NCBI GenBank assembly: GCA_014549065.1
Contig: JACDOX010000030.1
Coordinates: 584,330 to 648,329 of the forward strand
Source: Cardinalis cardinalis
Lineage: Eukaryota; Chordata; Aves; Passeriformes; Cardinalidae
Length of the DNA: 64,000 nt
Direction: 5' to 3'
The notes under the pieces are model-generated. The model did no database searches, had not been told where the DNA came from, and saw only the letters and a list, made by a program, of their open reading frames with translations. Position numbers and translations under genes: made by a program. This document shows positions 24,900 through 38,300 of the stretch, piece by piece; the stretch's first letter is position 1, and each line of letters opens with the position of its first letter.

Positions 24900-25920
24900 C
24901 CTGCATAAGCTCCAATCACTCTTTACACATAATCTTAAAGGCAGGAAAATGGGCAGGATCCAATATGTGTCCTGTTCCCTCTTGATCCATTTTGGAATAC
25001 ACAAAAAAAAAAAAAAAGGAGAAAATGTTATACTTAAAATTGAATGATGGAGGAGTTAAACAGACTTTCCAGGAGTCTGGTAGAACTTCAGAACATGANC
25101 TGCATTAGCTGTTGGATACATATCTCAGATGAGGCTTGAGAGCATGTGCTGTTAGCTGTTGGAGAGATTCCTAACAGCCTGCAGGACTATGTAACTCAGT
25201 AGTAAGAATATGTCTATTTGTGGGTCATTGGTGCAAAATGAGCCAATGNAGAAGAAATATGTTCTGGATTTCCATTGGGCTAATGCTCATGGGGCCATGG
25301 TCTTCTTTCAGGGGCTAAAAAGACANCAGAAATGTTCTTTCTTTCAAAAATGTTCTGGGTTACTGCTTTGAAAGCATTATGGTAGAAATGTCTCTCAAAA
25401 TGAGCTGTCTTTCCTTCATCCCATCATAACAATTCACATACCTCCAACACATTTGCTGGGAAATCTAAAATTCTTGTTCTGTGTTCTTAGGGCCACATGA
25501 AATAATGGCCTCTATAGCACTTTTGACAGAACTATGAAATATTGTACTCTAATGGGGCCTGCTCCTTTATGAAGACAGATGTTTTAATAATCTTGTCTAT
25601 TTGGAAAGACAAATTAAGGAATAAACTGAATTCATGTTCTGATTCACATGAAACAGTCAAGAAAGCTATGAGAAAAAAACCAACATTCAAAATTAAATTT
25701 TTTTGTCCAGAGTAAGCCTTGCAAGAATAAAATCAAAATGCTGATATTTCACAAGTCAGTTTGGAAGATGAGGTAAAACACTTTCAAGACATATTTGAGC
25801 TTATTTGCAAATGGAAAACTATTCTGAAGACATTAGCATGAGATTGATTTGCAGAGCAGCTTGTTATCCTGAGTGCATGAAGAGGACACTGCACAAGCAA
25901 CAAACAAAGGCAGGCACTCA

Positions 25921-25926
25921 CATGCA
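25921..25926 (-). promoter_or_regulatory. TGCATG (RBFOX-type) element, distal downstream of exon 9*
   Basis: Plus-strand catgca, hence TGCATG in the transcript, lies at +100 to +105 of the intron after exon 9*. UGCAUG is the known RBFOX binding word. Function here is inferred from the motif and its position only. Confidence 0.5.
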
Positions 25927-25989
25927 GGGGAACACAAATCTGATTTATAGGCCAGTCTGCACAGAGATATACAGACAGACACACAGACA

Positions 25990-25995
25990 CATGCA
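25990..25995 (-). promoter_or_regulatory. TGCATG (RBFOX-type) element, proximal downstream of exon 9*
   Basis: This is TGCATG in the transcript at +31 to +36 of the intron after exon 9*. RBFOX proteins bound just downstream of an exon generally favour inclusion, whereas upstream sites repress. Confidence 0.55.
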
Positions 25996-26025
25996 GTGTG
26001 GACACAGAGTGCAGTGGAACATTAC

Positions 26026-26100
26026 CATGGCTTTCTGTGGAGTGACTAAACCAAGCAAACTTTCCTTTCTTCTCATCAGGCAAACCAGCTGGAGGGCTTC
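26026..26100 (-). CDS. CACNA1C: CACNA1C exon 9* (75-nt cassette exon, I-II linker)
   Basis: This is two bases completing an arginine, 24 codons and one base: 25 residues reading R-SPPAGLPDEKKGKFAW, then FSHSTESH. The acceptor is gaaag|GAA and the donor CATG|gtaatg. Mammalian exon 9*, as I recall it, encodes RGTPAGMLDQKKGKFAWFS and so on, with exactly the same length, phase and C-terminal half. When included, the residue after it becomes valine instead of methionine. The exon lengthens the I-II linker and is enriched in arterial and other smooth muscle forms of Cav1.2. The acceptor has a purine at -3 and almost no pyrimidine tract, which fits a regulated cassette. No stop codon and no ambiguous base. 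Confidence 0.96.
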
Positions 26101-26156
26101 CTTTCACAGACAAGATGGTCAGTGTCAAGTACCAGGAACAAGACATCAACAGAGAA

Positions 26157-26162
26157 CATGCA
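26157..26162 (-). promoter_or_regulatory. TGCATG (RBFOX-type) element upstream of exon 9*
   Basis: This is TGCATG in the transcript, 57 to 62 nt before exon 9*. Mammalian exon 9* is known to be repressed by RBFOX proteins, and an upstream UGCAUG is the arrangement expected for repression. Function is inferred. Confidence 0.55.
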
Positions 26163-29100
26163 GCCAGTGACAGGCAAAAGACAAAAACAAGGAACTCAGC
26201 TTACACCNGATATCCACTTCTGTCTGAAAACTTCATCATGTGAGTTAAAAGTGCAAAATGCAAAACAAAGGTATACAGAGGTATGAAATATCACTAACAG
26301 ATTNTCAGACCATAACTCTTAACTTGCTTTCTGTTCTTTTTTATATCCACCTCTTGNGAATATGAACTTAATGAATTTACNTTTATGCGTCATATCCCAG
26401 AGACATCTTTGAGCGTGCCCTGCACTTCCCTGACCTTACTGCTTCAGAAAGTCAAACTTCAGTAAAGTGAGAGGTGCAGAGGTACTTGGGCTGAAGAAGA
26501 GACCCCATGGATCACTTTGCTGGCACCACCTCACAGGATTTACACCTCACCTCATTACACTGCACCGATGGAAAATGTTAAGGACAATCAAAAGTATTAG
26601 CATGATATGAAGTATTAGAGGAATGATGGTCTAGAGGATAAAGGTCAGGACAGAGGGGACATTAGGGCTGAGTTCCCCAATGCCATGTGCTCTCAGAAGC
26701 ACAATCACTTCACCTGGCACCTCACACCACCTTCATTCATATCACCAGGGGATAATCAGGTGTGCAGTGCTGCAAGGCTCATTCAGGCCAGTTAACAAAA
26801 CCAGAAAATAGAAGATGCTGCAGAAGAGTTTTGCATAAACTGGGGCTGAATATGAGAGGAAGTAGACCAAGTACAGCCCAGATGGCTTTCTTATCTGACT
26901 CAGTTCTCAGAGAAGCCAGACCCTGTGCCCACACCCTGGCTCCAGTCTAGAAACAAGGCAGGCATTTTTTGCAGTCCGGGTAATTAATTACTGGAACCAT
27001 GTACCAAGAATGCTGGTGGTAAATCCACCACAGGAATGTTTTAATCAGGAAGAGATGTTTTTTCCAAATGGTGGGCTCAAGTCCAGACCAGAGTTGTGTT
27101 TAGGACCATGGCATACAGACAATGCTGTCTCAATGGCCATTTCCTCCCTGTAATTTTGGGAGTTGAGACAAAGGCAAAAAATATGCAAAGGCTGATACAA
27201 ATCATGGTGGCTTTGCTTACAGGGGAATCTCCTTTTTTTAGATGTATCATTGTATCCATAACCCACTNGAGTTGATGAAATCTCCCATTAGTTACATATT
27301 CTCCAGGTAGCATAGATGGCAATTGTTTTAAAGGGAAATGAAACAACTTTCTAAAGGCAGGGAATTGTCTCATAGTTTCAGCAGAGTGCAAATCATNAGG
27401 ACCAATAGGTTTGATATTCTCTCTTCAGTTGCTTTTGAAGCCTTTGCCCTTCTTACATGTTGCCACAGTGTGGCTCATCACTGAACACAGACTTTTCTCC
27501 TGGACAACCTGAACTCCAATTTCACATCACTTACATGGCATTCCTGCAGCAGTTAAAGCAGCAACAAAAGCTATACAGCAGCTTCCTTAAAAACAAATCT
27601 GAAAAAATGCTTCGTGTTATGTTAATCCCAGCTCTGAGATCTAACAGAGAGAGAAAAATGAGAGCAGAGTCTGCAGTCTGTGGCTGACTAGACAGATGTG
27701 CAAGACCCTTTGAGAGCCTCTGTTCCATGTCACTGGCATCGAGCTCTGATACCAGCTCTGCTCTTGCACTAACATATGTCCCTCCCCCGATGAAATGCCC
27801 CATGGGCATNCAAGGAATTATTGGATGGCAGGTTGCCAAAAGACAGCCAACCACTGAAACAGAAAGCTGGCACAAGCAAATACCCTTCTGTGCAGTCCTG
27901 AGATGATTTTTCTTTCACACACTTGGAGAACAATATTTGCTTCTCAGTTCAGAAAAATCATTTCCACTGCTGCATCTTGCATTTATGAAATTCTTGTCAT
28001 CTTGGCAGTGGAAGTAATTTTAATATTCAGATTTATTTGCATGGATTATATAATGCTGTCACACTTCTTGCTGAATCTCACTTTAATACTGTGACATTTT
28101 AAGACTCAGAGGCAATCATGCCTGCCCAGTTCCAGAAACACAGACAAAACAAACTTTTCACAGATTTAAATGGGACATGTCATTACATGACTTTGCAGAT
28201 CTGGGCATTAACTATAAAACTGGNTATATTGGAGGCTATTCACATTGTCTGACTTCCCCTCTCTGATTCAGCTGTTTGAGTTAGGCTACAGAGGCAGATA
28301 GAAACCACAGGTTTTCTGAATGCCATGCTGATGTGTCCCCCNGTTGTATGGACTGGTTAAAGAAGATATATCCTTGGGTTAGGCACCTGGCTTGAAACAG
28401 TGGAACTATCCAGCAGCATTCATAGTGAAAGAGCCTTGAAGTGGGTTTTCAGATTTAAAAAAGCCAACAATACGTTTGATTGACTTGTACAATATGCTTA
28501 CTCAGACTCTAATTTCTCCAGNGTGCCAAAGTCTACTGGTAATGAATTACTTTGCAAAATATGGATGTAAATAACCCTTTTTGCCCACACTGGCATTTGA
28601 GGACAGAGAGACCTGAAGCCACTTGCCCATCCTTTCACTTTATTGTGTCACCTTGGCCATATGACCAAGCTTTTGTACATACCTGTTCAGTTTCTATGCC
28701 AGGGGGTATAATTCTGCAGCTGGCCTGCCAGCCTCTCTGAGAGGTGCAGATGACACACATCACACTNAGTGCTAAGTTCTACAGTTATTACTGATGCTAA
28801 TGTCTCCCAAGTGGGACTCTGCACAACTATAAAGCAAATCTAAAGAGCAGAGTAGTCCTGTGAGTTCTACAGCTGGATTTAAGATTTCTTTTCCCTTCAA
28901 GCACAACAGGAATAAACTGTAATACCAAGTCTGCTTCCTTTAACAGTATGTGTATCAAGTGAATGACTTTGTCTCTGGTAAAACCCTGCTTCCTGTGGTG
29001 CCTTTCATGCCCATCATTTCATGAATGAGTTTATAGGCAGAATATCAATTTACTTGTGTTTTTTGGTGGAGAGCTCTCATTTTAATTAATATGTGAATAT

Positions 29101-32100
29101 TCCTAGCTTTCCTCTTCTGCCTGTTTTGAAAATGCTGCAGTCATTTATCTTACTCATTAATTTAAATAAGATACAGCTTTCACTCTGCTCCATGCATGCA
29201 GAGCCTTGGGAACAATCAGTGGCTATGCTCTTAAAAGCAAGCAGAATCCAGAAGGTAAATTGCAGAGGTAAGACATTAGTTTTCCATGGATGTCCCGATT
29301 TTGTCAGGAAAATATAGTAGATGTGACTGGGGAATTCTTTAGTGTTTTCTGCTTTGAAAAGGAGCTCTGTGACAGAAAAGCTTTTACAGGAGAAGAAAAA
29401 AGGGAACTTGAACTATGTGTAGGATTTTGGTGGTTGCATGCCTCCCAAACTNAGACAATGTGTCAATAAATCTAGCACAGTAAAAAATACCCAGAAAAAT
29501 TGTGAAAATACTTGGGAAAGTATTTTCTAAGGGTTCAGAGACTAATACTCATAAGGACAGTATTATACACTATATTACATTAAACACATGTAACATACAC
29601 ACTTTGCATAACTGATTTTGGATGATGCACAGATGAATACAACAAGGAGAACGAGCTGGATTCACCCTCTCACTCAAGGTCAGCCACAGAACACAAGGAT
29701 AGCAATAAAGTAATTGCCAGTTGCATTTAAAGATTTTGCTAAAAACATATTTCCATCCATGGAAGGCACCACAGCCCCTGTGTAGGGCCAGGACCTGTGA
29801 TCACAGCAAGCCAGGCTGGGCACTGGGCTGCAGCACAGAGGCTGGTGCAGTGTAACCCTGCTTTACTGAATGGAGCAGCACAAAGCAGGAGCATTGCCAA
29901 TCNTGAGATGGAGTATTGTACCATCAAATGTTTCATTCATAGATACATTATCTATTTTACTATATAAATTGCAAAGTGTTTATTTTATTCATAAATGCTT
30001 GTTTTAACTCGTCCTTCTCCCCTTCCAGAGAGTCACCAAATGCCCATACACATGTTAGGGGGATATAGCTATGGGCTACATAAATCTATATCTTACAGAA
30101 GGGGAAGAGGAGAGAGAGTGAAACATATTAATTGTGCAGGCCTGTGATTAACAGATCTGTCATTACCACATGCAGATTACTGCACACCTATAAATGCATT
30201 ACCTTGCTACTAATTAATCTTCCTGGGACTTATTTTACTGTAACAAACTCCTCAGCTAGTTTGAACAGCTGCCATTTCCCTTCTTTTTATAGCAATATTG
30301 ACAGTAATATGCTGCATTCCATAAATATTTGTTCATTACAGCCAGTGAGTGGAATGCACGTGCACAGAGGACCAAGTAATGGGCACAGTCAAACTGCTGG
30401 CCCTGCCAAGTGACAGCCTTTGCCAGTGGCACACATGTTCTGTTCTGGATTTGAAAGGAAGAACTTCAAATCTCTTTGCATTTCCTGCCTGAAGGACAAA
30501 ATTTTTCTTTGCATANCCTGTGGTATCTCAAAATATCTCGTAAGCACAGGGCATGGGACTCACCCAAAAGTAGACTTTGCAGAAAGGAGTCTAACTCTCT
30601 GCTGAAAAGGGCAAGAGGGGCAGTGTCCCTGGATGACTGCTGTGCTGCTGAGCAAACACCTGAGACTGCTGCAGGAGCCCATTCCATGCAGAGACTCTGC
30701 CTGCAAGGGCAACGCAAACAACTCTCACAGTCCCTGTGCCTGAAGGAGGACACAGTGGCTGGGTCACAGGGTGACAGAGGTGCTACCAGAACACACCTTG
30801 AAGGATGTCCCTCTTCTGAATCTGCATCCTCCTGTGACCTCCTAAACTGATTTTCTTGTNTGATAAATGACTTGCATCGTTTGCCTTGCTAGGAGCAACA
30901 ATTAAGGTGCCAAAGTGCAAGGCATTTATTTGCCAGGACATGGTTTATGGTGTTTCTTTTGCCAGTATAATACTTTTTAGCAACCTCTCTGGTTCCCCAC
31001 NGAATTCTGAAGCAATTCAAGGATGGACAGAAAAAATGAAGGAAAAGCAAAACTACTGAGGATCTATGACTCTTTCAACAGCATTTTGTGAACAAATTAC
31101 AACAGCCCATTTGTAAGAGTTCTACAAGTTTTCTCTCTCATTCTNTATGATTTTTAGCAGAGGAACTAGGACAGGCAGCAGAGCCATCAAATGCTCCTGA
31201 AACAACCCCACAAAATTATATGTGGGCACAAAAAGCAGGACCATCTCAGAAGAAAAACAGAAGGATTCCATTATTGCAGGCTGGTCTTGCAGGCGCCTTG
31301 GAAATGGGGGCATGAGAGCTGCAAACCCTGCAGATAATGCATTGGGAAGTGATANAAACATTGATCATGAGCAAAATAACTAATGGCAAAGGAAGTGCCC
31401 TGGAGACAGCAAAAACCNCTAAAAAATCCCTCTGCTTTTTGTGCCTCTAATAATCATGAAGTTATTCACATTTCTCATTGGAATTGCTATTAATGAAAAT
31501 AGACAGGACATAGGTTTTCAGCACAAATGTGGTTTCAAAGCAGCCCATGTGCTGGGTTCTGCAACTGCAGCTCATTCTGCAGTTCCTGTTCATGGGCAAC
31601 TTCTGCATCTGCCCACCTANACAAACATACACCTGCATGCTGGGCTGGTAACTCTGATGGGGATCTCTNCTTCAGCAGCAGCATCTTTGTTCCTGCAGTG
31701 CACAGCCCTGTGAATCCATCCTCCCTGCAGAGTCTGGGAGAAGCAAAAAAAAATTATAGAAGCTCCTTCCAAGCTGATCTGCTTAGGTCATCAGAAACTC
31801 TCCAGGGAGTCTAGGTGTCTGCTCTGCACCTGCACTGCTAAGCTTCAAAGTGACTGAGATGCAGCTCTGGCTGTTTTATGACATTCCTGCCTGTCAAAAG
31901 CCATTTCAAGGTGGGTGATGCCTGAGAACTCAGTGAGTGGCCTACAATTTGTGATCTACAGCACATAAGAGGATAGGTGGGAACAGCAGGGACTGTTTGG
32001 GTGGTGCAGTGGGTGGGAAATCATGCCCTGGTAGCTCACAATGGACATTTTCCCCAGAGGAAGCCTGCACAATCCTATACCCAGGGATCTTAAGCAGGAA

Positions 32101-32183
32101 TTGTGNCAATGAAAAGGTGTATCTCCTCTGGTATGGAGGAAGTAAAGTATTATCCAGGAGGCTGGCTCTTGTTGGCAGACAAA

Positions 32184-32330
32184 ACCAAACAAAAAAACCC
32201 CAAAACCCAAACACCAAAAAAAGAAAAAACAAAAAAAACCTCTAACAAAACAACACCCCCCCAAAAAAGCCCCCCAAAAGCCAAACAAAAAAAAAATCCC
32301 ACCCCCTCCCCCAAAAAAACAAACTAACAA
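32184..32330. repeat. A/C low-complexity block
   Basis: The plus strand is almost only A and C, with runs such as aaaaaaacccc and ccccccaaaa and rare T or G. In the CACNA1C transcript this is a G/U-rich stretch with several runs of four to seven G. It is intronic and far from any exon. Confidence 0.85.
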
Positions 32331-35300
32331 AGAAAAGTTAATATGAGGAAAAAACTAGGTTGTATTATTTCAAAGGACAAGCAGAACAACTGGGTAGTGA
32401 CTGGGACACAGGCACAGAGATGGTAAGAAGGAAAAAGTGACTGAGAATTTTAATCTGAAATACCACTCTGCAAGCTGGAAGAGTACAGTNTGCTCCCTGC
32501 ATTTGGGAAAACCCNGTTTAGGAGTNGNGTTTAAAATATTTAAGCATTAATCTTACGAAGAAAAAACAGCAGCAAGGCCCTGTCCATCTGAACAGACAGT
32601 GCCTGACTGAGATGAGTGCTCAGCAAGTGCAGACATTTTCTAATAGCAGGATTCATGTGGGATGTGTGAGAAGGCTTATGGGTGATGCTTTCCTTGCTGG
32701 CAAACAATCAAGCAATTCAGTTCACTGATCAACAGACACAGCAACACATACATTTAGAGATTTAGGTCTCTCCAGAGCCAGGGCTCTGTGAAGGCACCAG
32801 CCCCTTGGAGTTGTGTTCTTGCACCACACTGAACAGATTCAATCCAGCCTCATGACCTGAAATGGAGCTCACCTCTCCTATTCCCAAATGTGCATCCAAC
32901 TCTGTCTTGAAACCCTGCTCTGTTACATTTCTTCTGTGCCCAATAAATAAAATGCTTGTGATGTTGTGTGCTGCTCCTGCGTGTGGTGTTCTCCCAGACA
33001 CTTTTACTAACATACTGACTAGTCTGATACTAGACACTATAATCACAATATCATGACTCAGAAGCACAAGACATGCTAGCTGGGCAGGCTGTGTGTTACT
33101 GTGCAGCCAGGAGAAAAGCAAAAATTGAAGTTAAAGAGCCTTGCCTCTAAAGTCAGCTTGTCAAACATGATTAAAGCTTTCCTACCTCTTGAGCAGGGCA
33201 TTGAGAGTAGGCTAATTACCCTGAGCCAAAGAAATAGGCATTTTCTAGTGGCCTTGAAAGAACAGATTCCTGGTTTGCAAATACTTCCAGCATGCAGGAG
33301 AGTCAGGGACTGATAACAACAGCTTGAGCTAAGCTTAGTGTGGGCAGGTGTTATGCAAGCTGCCCTCACACAGCTGTGTTAAAACAAGTCATTCATGACC
33401 TGGCATAGCCCTGTTATTCAGCTCCTGGTTCCTCCAACAGCCACATAATACACTTACATTTTGATCTGCACATCTGTGAGGATCCAGCAGCTCTGCCACT
33501 GCATCCTTGTTCTGATGCTTAACCCTTCTGCTGCTTCAGACCAGGGATTTTAATGTAGTTGGAAACATCCTCACCCTGATCCAAAGGGACCCCTATCCTT
33601 GGGTTCACTACAAGTCCAAACCTACAGTTTGAAGATGTCTGAGTGCAGCCCCTCCTCAGGAAAAGGAGAAGAGAGATGCATCATGCTGTGCTTTGTGAAC
33701 TTTGTAAATGAGAGTGAGGATGTGAGCAGCCCTANGAACACCTGTGGGCACTGAAGCTGAATTTGAATTTGGGCATCAAGATCTGAAAGGCCAATTCTCT
33801 AATCTGTCTCCACACTCCTGCTAANTGAAGAGCTGCTGTCATCAGCAGGCAGACTCAGTGCCACAGCTATTTTCAGTTCAGTTCCTCGGTTGGAAACATT
33901 TTCCTTCCCCCGCCACCTCTCCAGGCTTGATGTTGTCTATGAGATAACTGGCATGGAGAGACCTGCTTTTCTCCCCAGGAGCAAACACAAGAGATTCAGC
34001 AGAGATTTTTATCCCCCTAGCAGACTGTACTGAGTGGATACCCAGCAAGCAGAAGGGAGCAGGCACAGAGTGAGGGTGTGACTGCTGCTCCCTTGGAGCC
34101 GTGCCTGCGCCAGGGTCCTGCTGCAAGCTTCCCAAAGCACTGAGAAGGGCTGGGTGCCATTCCCAGCTGTCAGCTCTCCTCACTGCTCAGCCCTGGCTGC
34201 CAGTTTGNTTACATATGTGCCAGTTCAGCTGTGTAATGTCACCAAGACTCCCTGTGTCTGAGCTGTGCCTCAGATCTCCCGTCAGCCACAGCTCATTGCA
34301 CAGCTCCACCACAGTGCCCGTGCAACAGCAGGGCCAGTGCTCCAGCCCCACTTGTGTTTAAAACAAAATACTTTTATCTTTGCCTTCTTCTGTGATAGCT
34401 TGTGAATTGACTTAAGCAAGGGATGAACTACTCAAGCTGCCTGGCAGTCAGGGCTGGCCAAGGTGGAGGAGGTGAGATTTTCCTCAGGAGAGCTCTGCTA
34501 ATGCACCTCCTGCATCCCTCAGCCTGTCCTGGGCTCTTCAGGCTTCCTGCTCTGAACCCTTCCCAAACAGAGCTCTTGCTCTGGGCTTCGGTGTTTATCT
34601 CTCTGCACATGAATCTTCAAGTTATAACATAAAACACATAAGGGAAGACAAAGAGATAGGTCATGATGAATAAACACCTAGACAAGGAAGAAAAAACCAT
34701 CATACCAAAACAATTTCTGTTACAGCTGGTTCCATCACACTCTTTTAAGACANTCAGCTTACAGGATCAGTATTGAAGGTTCTACTTGTACTAAACTTTT
34801 CCTANATGTCTTTGGACTAACCACACTCAATTGCCTTTTCTGAGGCACTGGCTGCCATTTTTGACACCCCATTTGGGATATTCATTCCAACTCTCACACT
34901 ACAAGAGTACAAGCCTCAGCTTCTATACTTGACCTATCAGTGCACAATGAAGGGCTTGGGCATGATGAGGTGTCTAAATTGGCATTAGATTAATGTGTTT
35001 AGCCAGCTGAACCCCATCTTTACTAGTTTGGATTTCCTGCAAAAAGGAAATACATACAACATACTTTTAATTTCTGCATATACAGCGCCAGGCACACTGT
35101 GGCTTTGATCTTGGCTGACATTACTGCAATAAAACTGGTTCTCATCCCCAGCAGTTGTTTCTGACTCAAAACACATGCTTCATGTCCCTCAGCTACCGTT
35201 CCTGAGCACCACAGCCCCTCTCCTGACAGCTCTTCAAACCACATCAAAACAATGCTCAGGATTTCAGCTATCAGTCCTGCTCACCAGTGCTTTCTTCTCA

Positions 35301-38300
35301 GTGAAGAGGCTCTTGAGACTACATCTGCAATGGTGACTTACTTTAAAACACTGGGCCATTCCCACTGACTTCAGCAGGAACTGCTGAATACTCCACAGTT
35401 TTTAAAACCACTTTATAAGTGTCCTTGCAAAGATTTAAGAGCACACTTTAGGCATCTGCTTAAAAAATGAAATAAGAAATGGTCTTGCTCTGTGAATACT
35501 CAGCTTGGGGGTTTGTGGTATTTCTTCCAAAACTTTTCTGTGGAGATGCTGGTACCAAATGCTTTCTGTGCCTCTCTAACCATGGGAAATAAAGCACTTA
35601 ATCAGAAGGTATGGCAAAGGCAGCTTTCTCACAGAGTAATGTCCTCTCCTGAGGAGTAGAACCAGTGTCAATGGATTAATCTTGACAGCTTCAAGAAACA
35701 CTTGCCAGCAGGGCAGGTAGAGATAAAATTATTTGCACAAAGGTGTCTTTGCCAGCAATATAAACAATGGATTCCCTCTAAAGCCTTACCTTCAGAGATA
35801 ATTCTCTGTAACAAACTCGTACTATAAGACAATTCCTACATCAACAAAAGTCTCTCTTCTAGCAGGGAAAACAGAGGTGTTACCTCACCAGTCAGTCTTT
35901 GCTAGGGAAATAGCTTTCATAGTGGATAAACTTAATGCCCTATCAACATTAATGTCAGTCTCTATGCTATAGCTGGTCACATACCACTGCTCCAGCAGCT
36001 CTCAATATAAAGTTCTTTGTGCTTCAGGACACAAGAACCAGGGAAAGAGGAACTGGAAGGACCTGTGAGTTGAACAAGACAAGCCAAATTCTCAGCTGCA
36101 AGAGAGCACGAGCACTGTAGATCACCACAAAACTTTTTCAGTCAGAGAGGATATTATAGGAAGAGCTTTTTATACCCAAGATGTAAACTACAGTAACCTG
36201 GAAGCTCATCTAATGGCTGTAACCTTTGATGCCTGCAAGGGAGCAAGAAGAAAAAAATGAGCCTGTGGGGAAAAAATCAGCACAGTTTTGGAGTTTGGTC
36301 TCCATGCTGGCTTCCATTCTCCCAAGGAGAAGTGGCACAGAGATTTGGTGCTCATCACAGTNACCCTCTCAGGATCAGATAATTATATCTCAGAGCTGCT
36401 CACTCAATGAACTGGCTGATGGAGTTGGGCATGTGCCTGAATTTAGCCCACCTTCCCAAAATGGGGGAATTTCCCTGATTCCTAGAAACACTTTTTCCTC
36501 TTCACCAAATTATATCAGGCCTTCTGATCCTCTGTTGGAACAAATTGCTGCTGAATTATAGGTTGTTACATTGGCCACAGCTTTGTCTGAATACCAGCAG
36601 CTTCTTCTTTTGCTCTCTGTTCAAACAAAGGGAATATTATTTTCTTCACACTGTGCTTTGGCAGAAAATGCAGGCCTGAGCTAAACTGCTTTAACATCTT
36701 GTTGGGTTAGGTGGGATTTACCTCCCTAGCAGTAACTTACCAGCAGAGAGGGAAGGGGAAGAAGAAGAGCCATTTTCAAATGGTTGTTTGCTTTTTGTTT
36801 TATGTTCAACTCTTCCTTTGAGACAAAGAAAGAAAAACTCGAAAGTTGTGAAATCTACAGGACAATGAACCTAAAAGCTGCTTTTGCTAAAGGCNGGGTT
36901 ATTAAATTATATTGCTAACAAAAACCAGAAAACCAGACCTTTTGATTCACTTACATGGAGTGAACCATCCATACATTCAGGGGAACAAAAAACCCCTTGT
37001 ATTTCTTACAATGATTGATATGATTACTGTGACTTGCCAGAGAAGGAAAATAGTTGAAAACCACCCTGATCAAACTTGGAAATGCCTTATGTGATGCAAT
37101 CCAGGATCAAAATTNTGCTCTTTCTGCTCTAGAGGGCAGAAAATGGTGTGAGAGCTTGTGCCACTGGCANTGTGGGGGTGGGTGATCATGAGAATTTAAT
37201 TTAGCTTTCCTGTGTCTTTTTTTTTTATTGGACAAAGGAGTTCAGAAAAAGATCTCACCCCTCTCCAAATATCACCCTGCATACACATATTTCAAGAACC
37301 AATTTTGTAGCTGAAGCATTTTAAAGCATAATTTAAACCCTCAAGTTTTAAATTTCACTTTATTGAGAAGACTAACTTCTTTTACCCAAGTATTTCCTCT
37401 TGGAAAGGGAGAAAGACAAAATCAAGAATAAGGATCTACTGATTTCTTGTTTTTTCACTCACAATAATAAAAGAAAAAAGATGGCAACATATGAAGAGAG
37501 TCAGGAAGAAAATCTACTCTCAGTTTTGATTTTATTCCAATAGGAAAAAGTCAAATGTTGACATCATAGTTTTGTTGACATTGATGGAAAGGTGGAAGAA
37601 GAATCACCCTAAATGATCTTATTATTTGTTACTTGTGCTGCACAGAAAACATACAATGAAAATGATGCTTGGAAATGGCAGCTTTACTTTCACCTGCATC
37701 ACTGAAGATCANTGCCCTGTGTACTCTGCTACCACAGCTACCTGCAGGGTCACTATAAAGCCTCACAGATGCTCTTTAAAAAAAATAAAATTATTCCTGA
37801 TATGTATAGCTTTTCCTTTTTAGGATATCAGAGTGTACCTGGATCTGACCATACCTTTATTTCAGTATAGTTCTGGGAACCACATGCTTGTAATGACTGT
37901 GGATCCCATTGATGCCAGACACCACTGCATTTTAGCCAGTGCAATGCTGCACTGGGCAAACAGTGCTCAGTGGAGGGCCCAGTGCTGTAAGTGATTTCAG
38001 GCCCCAGACACCTCACACTCCCCCTTTGGTGGATGCCAGTTACACAATACTGAAGTGGTGTGTGAGCACTGAGAGCCTCTGTGCTCCAAGACCTCACACT
38101 GGGCAACCTTTTGGAGTGCTGACATGAGCATGTTTTGTTATTGACCTTGGATGAAACTGATTGGGGCCCAAGTCCTTACCCAGGCAAAATCCCCAGGAAT
38201 TTCAGTACAAATTTTGCCTGAGGACTGTGGGAGTGATTCAGCCTAATGTGAGAACTAATGTCCTGGAAGCTTTTTCTAGGCAGCATCCTAATTATAGTCT

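Larger units (their letters stand above)
24018..26025 (-). other. CACNA1C: Intron 9*-10, about 2.0 kb
   Basis: The donor is gtaatg and the acceptor tgcag. It contains an A-run beside a 47-nt assembly gap at 24853-24899, another A-run near 25003-25017, and two TGCATG hexamers shortly after the exon 9* donor. No mobile element was recognised. Confidence 0.88.

Noticed and set aside
25784..26149. A 121-codon open frame as an independent gene
   Set aside because: Only the central 25 residues are meaningful; they are exon 9*, bounded by splice signals and in phase with exons 9 and 10. The flanks are open by chance.
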